From NCBI GenBank assembly GCA_030698375.1, contig JAUYLL010000060.1, forward strand, positions 1-64,000: a stretch of 64,000 nucleotides of DNA, written 5' to 3'. The position numbers were made by a program, and so were the translations under genes. This stretch comes from Nocardioides sp. (GTDB lineage Bacteria > Actinomycetota > Actinomycetes > Propionibacteriales > Nocardioidaceae). The notes under the pieces are model-generated. The model had not been told where the DNA came from and ran no database searches. It saw only the letters and a program-made list of their open reading frames with translations. Below are positions 56,298 to 64,000 of this stretch, piece by piece (within the stretch, counting starts at the first letter, position 1; each line of letters starts with the position of its first letter).

Positions 56298-58862
56298 TCA
56301 GCCCTCGGGCCCCGCGGCGCCGTCGACCGGCCAATCGTGGAGGCCGAGGTCCTTCAGGGGCGCACCCGCGTGAAGGGCCATCGGCTCGGGGACACCCGCG
56401 GTGATGCGGGTGCCGTCAGCGCGGGTGCCGCCCACCTGGGGACCGGGACCCAGCAGGCCGTCGATCCGCGGTCCATGGCCGTCGAGGTCGACGACGAGCG
56501 GCTCCCCCTCGGTGACCGTGTACGCGGCCCCGCGCACCCGCACCCGCACCTCGGCCTCGCCGGCCTCGACCACGGTCAGGCACAGCTCGTCCTCGGTCAC
56601 CTCCACGAGCAGGCGCGAACCGCGCCACGCGATCCGGAAGCGCAGCGAGGTCCATCCGACCGGCAGCCGCGGGTCGAAGGAGAGGCGGCCGTTGCGGTCG
56701 CGCATGCCGCCGAACCCGAAGGCCAGCGCACTCCAGACCCCGCCGGCCGACGCGACGTGCATGCCGTCGACGGTGTTGCCGTGCAGGTTGGCCAGGTCGA
56801 CGTACAGCGCCTGGCGGAAGTAGTCGAGCGCTGCGTCGTGGTAGCCGACCTCGGACGCGACGATCGACTGCACGACCGCCGACAGCGTGGAGTCCCCGGT
56901 GGTGATCGGGTCGTAGTACTCGAAGTTCGCCTTCTTCTCCTCGGCGGTGAAGCGGTCGCCGTGGAGGAACATCGCGAGCACCACGTCGGCCTGCTTGAGG
57001 ACCTGGAAGCGGTAGATCACCAGCGGGTGGTAGTTCAGCAGCAGCGGCCGCAGCTCGTCCGGCGTGCGGGAGAGGTCCCAGACCTCGCGGTCGAGGAAGA
57101 AGTCGTCCTGGGGGTGGATGCCGAGGCCCTCGTCGAAGGGGATCGTCATGCCGTCGGCGCAGCGCTGCCACTCCTCCAGCTCGCCCTCGCGCAGGCCGAG
57201 CCGGTGGACCAGACGCTCGTAGGAGATCGGGTCCAGCTCGCGGATCTTGTCCACGACGACCGCGGCACGCTCGAGGTTGAAGCGGGCCATCACGTTCGTG
57301 AAGAGATTGTTGTTGACGACAGTCGTGTACTCGTCGGGGCCGGTGACGCCGTGGATGTGGAACGTGGACGCACCGCCGTTGTGCCGCCAGAACCCGAGCT
57401 CTACCCACATCCGGGCGGTCTCCACGAGCAGGTCCGCCCCGTCGCGGACGAGGAACCCCTTGTCGTCGGTGGCACCGACGTACTGCATGAGCGCGTAGAC
57501 GATGTCGGAGTTGATGTGCATCTGGGCGCTGCCCGCGGCGTAGTACGCCGAGGCCTCCTCGCCGTTGATCGTGCGCCAGGGGAACAGCACGCCGCTGTGC
57601 GCCATCTCCTGGGCCCGGGTCCGGGCCGCGGGGAGCATCCGGCGCCGGAAGTGCAGCAGGTTCCGCGCCACGTGCGGCTGGGTGTAGGTCACGAACGGCA
57701 GGACGTAGATCTCGGTGTCCCAGAAGTAGTGGCCCTCGTAGCCGGACCCGGTGACGCCCTTGGCCGCCACGCCCTGGCGGTCGGCGCGGGCGCTGGCCTG
57801 CGCGAGGGTGAACAGGTTGAAGCGCACCGCCTGCTGCAGGGCCTTCCCGGCGCCGACCTCGACGTCGCTGTTCTCCCAGAACCGGTCGAACCAGGTGCGC
57901 TGCTCGGCGAGGTAGTGGCCCGGCGAGTGGCGGGCCGCGCGGTCGAGCGTCCGGTCGCAGCGGTCGGAGAGTTCGCGCACCGGGACCCCTGTCGAGGTGT
58001 GGTAGGTGACGACCTTCTCCAGCCGCACCGTCGTCCCCTCAGTCGCCTCGACCCGGAAGACAGCCTTGGCGAGGTCGTCGCCGCAGTGCGCGACGACCTC
58101 GTGGGCATCGGTGGTCGTGAGCCGGTGGTCGGCGGCGACGGCGAGCGTCATCCCTGAGCGGGCGCACTGGTAGCCGAGCATCAACCGGTCCTCGCGGGCG
58201 TAGTTCGCCCGCGGCAGCAGCACCCGCTCGTCGAACGCTGCGGCCTTGCGAGGATCGGCCCCCTCCCCCATCGCCTTCTCGGGGACGTAGTACTCGTCCT
58301 GGCCGTCCTGCCGGTTGAGCAGCTGGGAGGAGATCACCAGGGGCGCGTCACCGTCGAGGACGGTCACCTCGAGGGTGAGCACCGCGAGGTGCCGCTCCGT
58401 CATCGACACCATGCGGGTGGAGTCGACCCGCACCCGCTTGCCGGCCGGTGTACGCCACACGACGCTGCGGCGCAGCAGGCCGTCGCGGAAGTCCAGCGTC
58501 CGCTCGTAGTGCTCGAGCTCGGCGGTCCCGATGATCAGCGGCTCGTCGTCGACGTAGAGCTTCATCACCTTGGCGTCGGGGACGTTGACGATCGTCTGGC
58601 CGGTGCGGGCGAAGCCGAAGGCCGCCTCGGCGTGCCGGATCAGCCAGGTCTCGTGGAAGCCGTTGACGAAGGTGCCGTGCGCGTAGGCGTCGCGCCCCTC
58701 CTCGGGGTTCCCGCGCATCCCGAGATAGCCGTTGGCCACGCTGAAGAGCGTCTCGGTGGTGCCAAGGTCAGCGGCGGCGTACGACGTCTCGACCAGCCGC
58801 CACGGGTCGATCGGGAAGCGTCCGCGGTCGAGGGGGTTGCGGACCTTCTCGCGGCGGTTCAC
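56298..58862 (-). CDS. Glycoside hydrolase family 65 disaccharide phosphorylase
   Basis: Inverting phosphorylase of 854 residues, related to maltose, trehalose and kojibiose phosphorylases. The N-terminal beta domain has ETLFSVANGYLGMRG. The alpha/alpha barrel has GHYFWDTEIYVLPF and the catalytic acid Glu511 in HGVTGPDEYTTVV, followed by NNNLFTN. The C terminus is a small beta domain. It releases beta-glucose 1-phosphate, which the coupled downstream partner isomerises. Start GTG at 58862 overlaps the stop of that partner gene. Which disaccharide is used cannot be told by eye. Confidence 0.92.
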   Translation of the reverse strand: MNRREKVRNPLDRGRFPIDPWRLVETSYAAADLGTTETLFSVANGYLGMRGNPEEGRDAYAHGTFVNGFHETWLIRHAEAAFGFARTGQTIVNVPDAKVMKLYVDDEPLIIGTAELEHYERTLDFRDGLLRRSVVWRTPAGKRVRVDSTRMVSMTERHLAVLTLEVTVLDGDAPLVISSQLLNRQDGQDEYYVPEKAMGEGADPRKAAAFDERVLLPRANYAREDRLMLGYQCARSGMTLAVAADHRLTTTDAHEVVAHCGDDLAKAVFRVEATEGTTVRLEKVVTYHTSTGVPVRELSDRCDRTLDRAARHSPGHYLAEQRTWFDRFWENSDVEVGAGKALQQAVRFNLFTLAQASARADRQGVAAKGVTGSGYEGHYFWDTEIYVLPFVTYTQPHVARNLLHFRRRMLPAARTRAQEMAHSGVLFPWRTINGEEASAYYAAGSAQMHINSDIVYALMQYVGATDDKGFLVRDGADLLVETARMWVELGFWRHNGGASTFHIHGVTGPDEYTTVVNNNLFTNVMARFNLERAAVVVDKIRELDPISYERLVHRLGLREGELEEWQRCADGMTIPFDEGLGIHPQDDFFLDREVWDLSRTPDELRPLLLNYHPLVIYRFQVLKQADVVLAMFLHGDRFTAEEKKANFEYYDPITTGDSTLSAVVQSIVASEVGYHDAALDYFRQALYVDLANLHGNTVDGMHVASAGGVWSALAFGFGGMRDRNGRLSFDPRLPVGWTSLRFRIAWRGSRLLVEVTEDELCLTVVEAGEAEVRVRVRGAAYTVTEGEPLVVDLDGHGPRIDGLLGPGPQVGGTRADGTRITAGVPEPMALHAGAPLKDLGLHDWPVDGAAGPEG

Positions 58863-59623
58863 GCCGCACCGGCCGGGACGAGCTCGGCCAGGTCGGCGAC
58901 GACGACGTCCGCGCCGGCGTCGCGCAGGACCTGCTCGCCGGCACCCCGGTCGACGCCGACCACCAGGCCGAAGCCGCCGGCCGCGCCGGCCTGCACCCCG
59001 GACACGGCGTCCTCGAGCACCGCCGATCCGGCCACCGACGCGCCACAGATCTCGGCGGCGTGCACAAAGGTGTCCGCCGCCGGCTTGCCCGGGAGGCCCA
59101 GCTCGGTGGCGACCGCACCCGAGACGACGGTGACGAAGCGGTCCGCGAGTCCCGCGGCCTCGAGGACCGCCGGCGCGTTGGCCGAGGACGAGACCACCGC
59201 GAGCGGGATCCCCAGGTCGCGCAGGTGGTCCAGCAGAAGCACGGAGCCGGGGTAGGCAACGACGCCGTCGCGGGCGAGGACGGCGTTGAATGCCGCGTTC
59301 TTCCGGTTCCCGAGCCCACCCACGGTGGTGGCCGCGGGGTCGTCGTCGGGGTCGCCCTCGGGCAGGTCGATGCCGCGGGAGGCGAGGAAGGCGCGCACCC
59401 CGTCGAAGCGCGGCTTGCCGTCGACGTGGGCGAAGTAGTCCGCGTCGGTGTACGGCGCACGGTCCCCACCGCCGGGTGCACCGGCCTCGGCGAGGAAGGC
59501 GTTGAACATGTCCGCCCAGGCGCGCATGTGCACCTCGGCGGTCGGGGTGACCACGCCGTCGAGGTCGAAGAGGACGGCAGCGTGGTCGGACCACCGGACC
59601 CGGCTGCTTGAGTCTGCGTTCAC
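58859..59623 (-). CDS. HAD-superfamily beta-phosphoglucomutase
   Basis: Converts beta-glucose 1-phosphate to glucose 6-phosphate. The 254-residue HAD protein has the nucleophile motif VLFDLDGVVTPT (Asp20, Asp22), the phosphate Ser in AVVSSSANAP, the Lys in LPGKPAADTF and the metal loop VLEDAVSGVQAG. A GTG at 59623 is the start: a TACGCT box ends six bases upstream, so the transcript is probably leaderless. First gene of the two-gene operon with the GH65 phosphorylase. Confidence 0.9.
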   Translation of the reverse strand: MNADSSSRVRWSDHAAVLFDLDGVVTPTAEVHMRAWADMFNAFLAEAGAPGGGDRAPYTDADYFAHVDGKPRFDGVRAFLASRGIDLPEGDPDDDPAATTVGGLGNRKNAAFNAVLARDGVVAYPGSVLLLDHLRDLGIPLAVVSSSANAPAVLEAAGLADRFVTVVSGAVATELGLPGKPAADTFVHAAEICGASVAGSAVLEDAVSGVQAGAAGGFGLVVGVDRGAGEQVLRDAGADVVVADLAELVPAGAA

Positions 59624-59635
59624 CCCACGAGCGTA
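59624..59635 (-). promoter_or_regulatory. Leaderless promoter of the phosphoglucomutase operon
   Basis: On the minus strand TACGCT (59635-59630), then CGTGGG, then the GTG start. Spacing is identical to the other leaderless candidates in this window. Confidence 0.5.
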
Positions 59636-59745
59636 AAGGCCCGGCGCTCACGAGCCCGCATCTTGCATTTGATACGTACGACGCCCCGAAAGCGCGTCTC
59701 AGAGTGCCGTGCGTATCTATTGCGGGCAACGCTGCGTCATCGTGC

Positions 59746-60030
59746 CTACGGCCTGTCCACCGGCGGGTCGAGGAGTGGAGCAGTGGAGTCATGCCCGTGC
59801 CACGTGGACAGGCCCGCATGCGGGTCGCCCCGATGGCGAACATGCGACAGGACCTCGGCGGGTGGTGATGGGTCTGCGATGTGTGCGGTGGGGACCTGCT
59901 CAACATCGATCGGTTCGTAGAGGTAGGGGAACAGCGGGTGGGTGCTCCAATACTGGACGGGAGGGTCGCCGTCAGCGTTGCCTGTGTAGAGGTGGCGCAG
60001 GTGAGCCAGCGTTCTCGCCACCATCCGCAC
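59746..60030 (-). CDS. Hypothetical protein of 94 residues
   Basis: Open frame with ATG at 60030, containing HLRHLYTGNADGDPPVQYWS and HPLFPYLYEPIDVEQVPTAH. Codon choice is less GC-biased than in the neighbours and the upstream gap 59636-59745 is AT-richer, so this could be foreign or decaying DNA. No ribosome site or known domain is visible. It may not be expressed. Confidence 0.3.
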   Translation of the reverse strand: MRMVARTLAHLRHLYTGNADGDPPVQYWSTHPLFPYLYEPIDVEQVPTAHIADPSPPAEVLSHVRHRGDPHAGLSTWHGHDSTAPLLDPPVDRP

Positions 60031-60153
60031 ACGCGCCTCGTCGTCCCCCTCGGGCTGGCCTCACCCTTCAGCCACCTCTCTGGCTTGAATGCCGGTCAGG
60101 ACGGAGCACAGGAGGACGAGATTCACTCACGCGGAAGGGGACGAGGTCAGCGG

Positions 60154-60327
60154 TCACGCTGCTCCCTGCGGCAGGGCCCGCGCCCGCATCTCGCGCAGGG
60201 TCTCGCGGATCGCGTCGACCTCGGTCTCGGTCTCGGTCTCGGAGAAGATGAAGCCGGGGCCGGTGGGCGCCTGGTCGATGTACGGCGACGCGTAGAGGCG
60301 CCCGGGTTCCGTCGAGTTCCGGATCCG
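60154..60327 (-). pseudogene. C-terminal gene remnant with a hexanucleotide repeat
   Basis: A stretch of 57 codons with strong C/G third positions reads PGRLYASPYIDQAPTGPGFI, then SETETETE and VDAIRETLREMRARAL. It is preceded by a stop (60328-60330) and has no start, so only a C terminus is left. It contains nearly four copies of the hexamer GAGACC coding for alternating Thr and Glu. I do not recognise the parent family with confidence. Confidence 0.45.
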
Positions 60328-60337
60328 TCAGAGGCAG

Positions 60338-61243
60338 TCACTCGAGCATGAAGTCCGCGACCACCCGGCCGAGCTCGGCGCCGGCGTCCTCCTGGAGGAA
60401 GTGGCCGGCGTTCTCGATGGTCGGGTGATCGAGGCCGCGAGCACCGGGGATCAGCTTGCGCATGATCGGAGCCATCGCACCGGTGATCGGATCGCTGTCG
60501 CTGAAGGACAGCAGGAACGGCAGCTCACTGGCCGAGAGCACCTCCCAGGCGGCGCGGTTGGCGTCGGCGGCGGGATCGTCGGGCCGGGTGGGAACGAGGG
60601 TGGGCATGACTCGGGCACCGGCCTTGGCGCGCTCCTCGGGGAACGGCGCGTCATAGGCGGCCCGGACGTCGTCGGCCATCGGTCGCACGCAACCCGCGGC
60701 GACCAGACGACCGACGTCGAGAACGTCAGCCGCTTCGACCGCGCGGCGGAACATCCACCAGAGCTCCGGCATGTCGAAGTCGCCGGTCGGCAGACCCGTG
60801 TTGGCCGCGACCACCCGGGCGAAGCGGTCCTGGTTCTCCGCAACGAGTCGCAGCCCGATCAGACCGCCCCAGTCCTGGCAGACCAGCGTGACCTCGCGCA
60901 GGTCGAGGTGGTCGAAGACCAGCTCGCGGGTCCACTCGACCATTCGGGTGAAGGAGTAGTCGACCTGCTTGAGCGGCTTGTCGGAACGGCCGAAGCCGAT
61001 CAGGTCGGGCACCACGCATCGGATCCCGCGTTCGGCGAGCACCCCGATCACGTGACGGTAGAGGAACGACCAGGAAGGCTCGCCGTGCAGCAGCAGCGCT
61101 ACCGGCCCGTCGGCCGGCCCCGCGTCGACGTAGGCCATCCGCAGGGTGCCGCCGTCCGGGTCGACGACCTGGGCGTATGCCGGCTTCCAGGGGAAGTCCG
61201 GACAGTGGTCGAAAGCGGCGTCCGGGGTTCGGTAGACCTCCAT
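60338..61243 (-). CDS. dhaA: Haloalkane dehalogenase
   Basis: Alpha/beta hydrolase of 301 residues that resembles mycobacterial DhmA-type dehalogenases along its length. Visible features: MEVYRTPDAAFDHCPDFPWK, oxyanion motif LLHGEPSWSFLYRH, DLIGFGRSDKP, the nucleophile Asp124 and halide-binding Trp125 in CQDWGGLIG, the acid in FSDSDPI and the His in NAGHFLQED. The ATG at 61243 aligns with family starts. It may act as a dehalogenase or as a general epoxide or ester hydrolase. Confidence 0.88.
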   Translation of the reverse strand: MEVYRTPDAAFDHCPDFPWKPAYAQVVDPDGGTLRMAYVDAGPADGPVALLLHGEPSWSFLYRHVIGVLAERGIRCVVPDLIGFGRSDKPLKQVDYSFTRMVEWTRELVFDHLDLREVTLVCQDWGGLIGLRLVAENQDRFARVVAANTGLPTGDFDMPELWWMFRRAVEAADVLDVGRLVAAGCVRPMADDVRAAYDAPFPEERAKAGARVMPTLVPTRPDDPAADANRAAWEVLSASELPFLLSFSDSDPITGAMAPIMRKLIPGARGLDHPTIENAGHFLQEDAGAELGRVVADFMLE

Positions 61244-61328
61244 GCCGGTGAGTCTTGCATGGGGTAGCGCGTGCTCCAGCCCTTCATCCCGGGGCACGGC
61301 GCGCCTCCCGGCAAGGGTGCACCGCTCG

Positions 61329-61341
61329 TACGCTGGGGAGA
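61329..61341 (+). promoter_or_regulatory. Leaderless promoter of the small membrane protein gene
   Basis: TACGCT (61329-61334) ends six bases before the ATG at 61341. The intervening GGGGAG looks like a ribosome site but touches the start codon, so it could not work as one. Confidence 0.5.
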
Positions 61342-61574
61342 TGAACAGCTACCTGACCGACCAGCGCGACCGCCCGGTCAGTGCGTTCGTCGCCGTCCTC
61401 GTGGCACTCCTCACCGGCGGCTACATGCTGCCGTGGGCGGTCGCTGCCCTGCGCGGCAAGTCGAACCACTGGACGATCTTCTGGATCAACCTGCTGGGCG
61501 GTTGGACGGTGGTCCTGTGGATCGTCGCCCTCGTGATGGCGTTCGGCTCCCACAAGTCGATCCGCCGCTACTGA
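61341..61574 (+). CDS. Superinfection-immunity-family small membrane protein
   Basis: 77-residue protein with two transmembrane segments (AFVAVLVALLTGGYMLPWAV and IFWINLLGGWTVVLWIVAL). This matches the Imm_superinfect domain, named after phage T4 Imm, which is widespread in bacteria as a stand-alone membrane protein of unknown function. The ATG at 61341 has a -10-like box six bases before. No phage gene is nearby, so the name should not be taken as evidence of phage origin. Confidence 0.75.
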   Translation: MNSYLTDQRDRPVSAFVAVLVALLTGGYMLPWAVAALRGKSNHWTIFWINLLGGWTVVLWIVALVMAFGSHKSIRRY

Positions 61575-61598
61575 TCACCCGGCACGCACACCCGCTGG

Positions 61599-63098
61599 TC
61601 AGTTGGAGACGGTGGTCGTCCCCGAGCACCGGTAGTTGGTGCCGCCGATCGGCACCCACTTGCCACCCTTGAGCTGGATGAAGCGGAAGCACTCCCCGGT
61701 ACGGCGCGGCCCCGGCCGTTGCGGGGAGTGCATACCGTTGGCGGTCCACTTGTCGACCTTGTCCATCTCGCGGACGAGCGTCTGGCGCGACAGCTTGCCG
61801 CCGAGAGCGGTCGCGCGCTCGACGAACAGGCGGGCCGCCGACCAGGAGAAGACGCTGAAGAACGACGGCTCCGCGCCCGGCTTCACCTGCTGCAGCCAGT
61901 TGAGGTACAGCGTCATCTCCTCGTTGCCCCGCGCCTCCTCGAACGGCGTGAAGTTGGTGAAGACCGTGGTGCCCTCGGCCGCGGCTCCGCCGCGCTCGAC
62001 GTAGTCGGGGTCGTACGCCGACGGGTCGATCATGAAGACGTCGGGCTTGAAGCCCTGCTGCCTCATGGCCTCGGCCAGCCGGACGAACTGCGGCGGCTGG
62101 GCGATCATCTGGACGTACCGCACGCCCTCCTCCTTCATCTGCTGGACGAAGGGGGCGTAGTTGAACTCGGAGATGTCCACGGGGCGGACCATGCTGAACT
62201 TCATCCCCCGCTTGGTCATGGCCGCCGCCTGCAGCCTGCCGTTCTCCGCCGCCGCGCCCGCGTTGATGAAGAGCATTGCCGCGTTCTTCGCGGCGGCGGG
62301 GAAGTTCTTCAGGACGTAGTCGGGGACCGCGTTGTTCATCTCGCCCGCGATCGTGGACTGCGCGCCGATGCAGGTCCGGCACGACTGGCGGGAACCGGTG
62401 ACCATCGCCGACCGGATGTCGGGCAGCCCGCAGGACTCCGTCTGCGACGCACCCCCGGAGTCGAAGGCCGACATCGAGCCGACCATTGCGAAGACGTTGT
62501 CACAGGCGTCGGTGTGGGCCTGCTGGTCCCCGCCTGCGTCGGTGCGAGTGTCGTAGGTCTTGAGCACGAGCTTGCGGCCGCAGAGGTCGCTGGTGGCGTT
62601 GAAGTACGCGACGTACGCCCGGACCGCGACCTGCGCCGACTCGAAGATGCCGGGGACGGGCCCGGAGATGTCCGAGGCATTGCCGATGGTGATCGTCGAG
62701 TCGGTGACTCCGGTGGTGTTCTTGAATCCGTCGCACGAGGCGGCCTTCCTGCCCCCGGTCGCGGCGTTCTCACCCCCGCCTTGCGGGGTCCCGCCACCGA
62801 CCGGGTCGTCGGCTGGGCTCCCACCGCCGCTCGTACCCACCGTGTCGCCGGCGTCGCCGGTGCCGCTCGCGCCCGCACTGCCGTCGACCACACCGCCAGC
62901 CGCCGGGTCGGAGGCGACGTCGGGTGCGGTGCCGACCGCACCGCCTACCTCCTCGGCGCCGGCGAGTCCTCCCCCGGCGCCGACGACCTCGCTCGGGGCC
63001 AACTGTGATCCGCACGCAGCAAGCGCAAGTGCCATCGCAGCAGCGAGCACCGCCACCACTGCCGACGACCTGCTCCGGATGGGTGGTGAACTCGGCAC
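61599..63098 (-). CDS. ABC transporter substrate-binding lipoprotein (Liv type)
   Basis: Binding protein of 499 residues. The signal peptide ends in the lipobox ALAAC, followed by a long Gly/Ala/Asp-rich linker (about 34-118) that should span the cell wall. The peripla_BP_6 domain starts at STITIGNASDISGPVPGIF and includes FAMVGSMSAFDSGGA and a cysteine pair CRTC. The GTG at 63098 has GGAGG four bases upstream. No permease or ATPase gene is adjacent, so it either serves the operon at 26.7-33.5 kb or another system. Confidence 0.87.
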   Translation of the reverse strand: MPSSPPIRSRSSAVVAVLAAAMALALAACGSQLAPSEVVGAGGGLAGAEEVGGAVGTAPDVASDPAAGGVVDGSAGASGTGDAGDTVGTSGGGSPADDPVGGGTPQGGGENAATGGRKAASCDGFKNTTGVTDSTITIGNASDISGPVPGIFESAQVAVRAYVAYFNATSDLCGRKLVLKTYDTRTDAGGDQQAHTDACDNVFAMVGSMSAFDSGGASQTESCGLPDIRSAMVTGSRQSCRTCIGAQSTIAGEMNNAVPDYVLKNFPAAAKNAAMLFINAGAAAENGRLQAAAMTKRGMKFSMVRPVDISEFNYAPFVQQMKEEGVRYVQMIAQPPQFVRLAEAMRQQGFKPDVFMIDPSAYDPDYVERGGAAAEGTTVFTNFTPFEEARGNEEMTLYLNWLQQVKPGAEPSFFSVFSWSAARLFVERATALGGKLSRQTLVREMDKVDKWTANGMHSPQRPGPRRTGECFRFIQLKGGKWVPIGGTNYRCSGTTTVSN

Positions 63099-63135
63099 GG
63101 GACCTCCAGCGGTCGACCTGTCGATGACGCGTCAA

Positions 63136-63165
63136 ACAGATCATAAACCTTGGTTTATGATCTGT
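63136..63165. promoter_or_regulatory. 30-bp inverted repeat covering divergent -10 boxes
   Basis: Perfect 14-base arms (ACAGATCATAAACC and its complement) separated by TT. Each arm contains the near-consensus -10 box TATGAT, one for the lipoprotein gene (63145-63140, minus) and one for the symporter gene (63156-63161, plus). A second small palindrome TGACGCGTCA lies at 63125-63134. A dimeric repressor bound here would shut off both genes. Confidence 0.7.
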
Positions 63166-63190
63166 CTCACCCCAAGTTCGAGGAGTGACC

Positions 63191-64000
63191 GTGCTCGTTC
63201 ACCTCGCCCTAGTCGGCTCGTCCGTGGACGACATCGAGGTCGCCATCCCCGAGGGGCTCGCGATCGGCACCAAGGTCCTGATCGCCGCCTTCCTCTTCGC
63301 CGTCGCCCTGGAGGTCCGGTGGGGTGACATGCGGGAGGCAGCGCGCCAACCCTGGGTCTTCGCCGCAGGGCTCGTCACCCAGTTCGTGGTCATCCCCGCG
63401 CTGACCCTCCTGCTGATCGCCGCGCTCGACGTCCCACCCTCGGTCGGCCTGGGGCTGCTGCTCGTGGCCTGCTGCCCGGCGGGCAACCTCTCCAACCTGC
63501 TGACCTACCGCGCCCGCGGCGACCTGCCGCTGTCGATCTCGATGACGACGGTGTCCAACGGGACGGCGGTCGTCGTCACGCCGGTCGCGCTCGCCTTCTG
63601 GGGCTCCCTGTCGCCGCGGGTGACCGACACGCTCGCAGCGGTCGAGCTCTCCCCCGTCGACGTCCTGCGCGACGTCGGCCTGCTCATCATGCTGCCTTTC
63701 GCCGCGGGCATCCTCGTGGCGCACCGCCGGCCCGGGGTGGCCGCGGGAGCCCGCCGCTTCGTCGAGCCCGCGGTGGTCACGCTGCTCGCCGTCCTCGTCC
63801 TGGGCGGTCTCGTCAGCAACGCCGGCACGGTGGTCGAGCACGTCCTGCTCATCGGCCCGGCGGTCGTGCTGCAGAACCTGGTCTCGCTGGGCGCCGGCTA
63901 CGCCGTCGCGACCGCGTGCCGACTGTCGACCGGCGGACGCCGGGCGATGACCCTGGAGATGGGCATCCGCAACACGGCACTGGGGCTCGTCCTGGCCATC
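63191..64000 (+). CDS. Bile acid:sodium symporter-family (BASS) transporter, cut by window end
   Basis: The first 270 codons of a membrane transporter. The frame is open to the last base. Hydrophobic segments alternate from IGTKVLIAAFLFAVALEV onward, and the discontinuous-helix motif LLLVACCPAGNLSNLLTY is typical of the bile acid/sodium symporter superfamily. The start GTG at 63191 has AGGAG five bases upstream. The substrate is probably an organic anion. It is divergent from the solute-binding lipoprotein gene and shares its operator. Confidence 0.87.
   Translation, partial: MLVHLALVGSSVDDIEVAIPEGLAIGTKVLIAAFLFAVALEVRWGDMREAARQPWVFAAGLVTQFVVIPALTLLLIAALDVPPSVGLGLLLVACCPAGNLSNLLTYRARGDLPLSISMTTVSNGTAVVVTPVALAFWGSLSPRVTDTLAAVELSPVDVLRDVGLLIMLPFAAGILVAHRRPGVAAGARRFVEPAVVTLLAVLVLGGLVSNAGTVVEHVLLIGPAVVLQNLVSLGAGYAVATACRLSTGGRRAMTLEMGIRNTALGLVLAI

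Noticed and set aside
56298-60032. A single 1244-residue GH65 protein reading through from 60032
   Set aside because: The codon-biased part starts at the GTG at 58862, which overlaps the mutase stop. The longer N terminus is the shadow of the mutase gene and the remnant region.
61341-61574. Phage immunity gene as a sign of a prophage
   Set aside because: The domain is widespread outside phages, and no integrase, structural gene or attachment repeat is visible.

Overview
This window is chromosomal DNA from a very GC-rich actinobacterium, most likely a member of the Nocardioidaceae close to Nocardioides. That placement is an inference from codon use, GTG starts, leaderless promoters and gene content. 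The left 14 kb keeps a core block also known from mycobacteria: mutY, clpC, lsr2, lysS, coaX, panD, panC. I see no tRNA or rRNA gene, CRISPR array, phage gene or insertion sequence.

Layout. (1) 1-13.6 kb: mutY faces a secreted peptidoglycan-amidase gene. Then follows a long minus-strand run: a PanG-like reductase, panC, panD, nadB, nadC and coaX (overlapping or nearly so; a pantothenate/NAD/CoA operon), a frameshifted small gene, lysS, lsr2 and clpC. clpC has a textbook ClgR site upstream. (2) 13.7-25.9 kb: an ElaA-type acetyltransferase, then a minus-strand catabolic operon (old-yellow-enzyme reductase, SDR, amine-dehydrogenase-like protein, MBL hydrolase). Two promoters of this operon carry the same 21-bp operator block, which fits the KstR-type consensus. 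Next come an Ntn-type acylase without signal peptide, homogentisate dioxygenase, a YbdK-type ligase, a FadD19-like acyl-CoA synthetase with a third related operator, and a formylglycine-generating enzyme. (3) 25.9-33.5 kb: a decayed S15/CocE-type hydrolase, then a tight livF-livG-acyl-CoA ligase-livH-livM-binding-protein operon ending in a perfect hairpin. (4) 33.5-45.9 kb: a gene remnant, a 23-residue membrane peptide gene with its own terminator, a MarR regulator, fused isobutyryl-CoA mutase (icmF), a phosphatase, a thioesterase, a cytoplasmic BtuF-like protein, a second amine-dehydrogenase-like protein, a membrane SpoIIE phosphatase, two SDRs and a lipase-type hydrolase. (5) 45.9-56.3 kb: luciferase-like monooxygenase, SigB/F-type sigma factor, two acyl-CoA dehydrogenases, SelO, SDR, an FAD reductase coupled to a DUF1295 membrane protein, and an acyltransferase. 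(6) 56.3-64 kb: GH65 phosphorylase with its beta-phosphoglucomutase partner, a remnant-rich gap, haloalkane dehalogenase, a small membrane protein, and a solute-binding lipoprotein divergent from a bile-acid:sodium-symporter-family gene (cut by the window end) across a 30-bp operator-like inverted repeat.

How the genes work together. Apart from the core block, the window is dominated by lipid, sterol or aromatic acid catabolism: uptake (Liv-type ABC, BASS), CoA activation (two ligases), dehydrogenation (two ACADs, several SDRs, OYE), and branched-chain or propionyl-type acyl-CoA handling (icmF). The regulatory DNA is the most informative part: repeated KstR-like operators, a divergent palindrome covering both -10 boxes, and at least five promoters with a TAnnnT box exactly six bases before a start codon, as expected for leaderless mRNAs.
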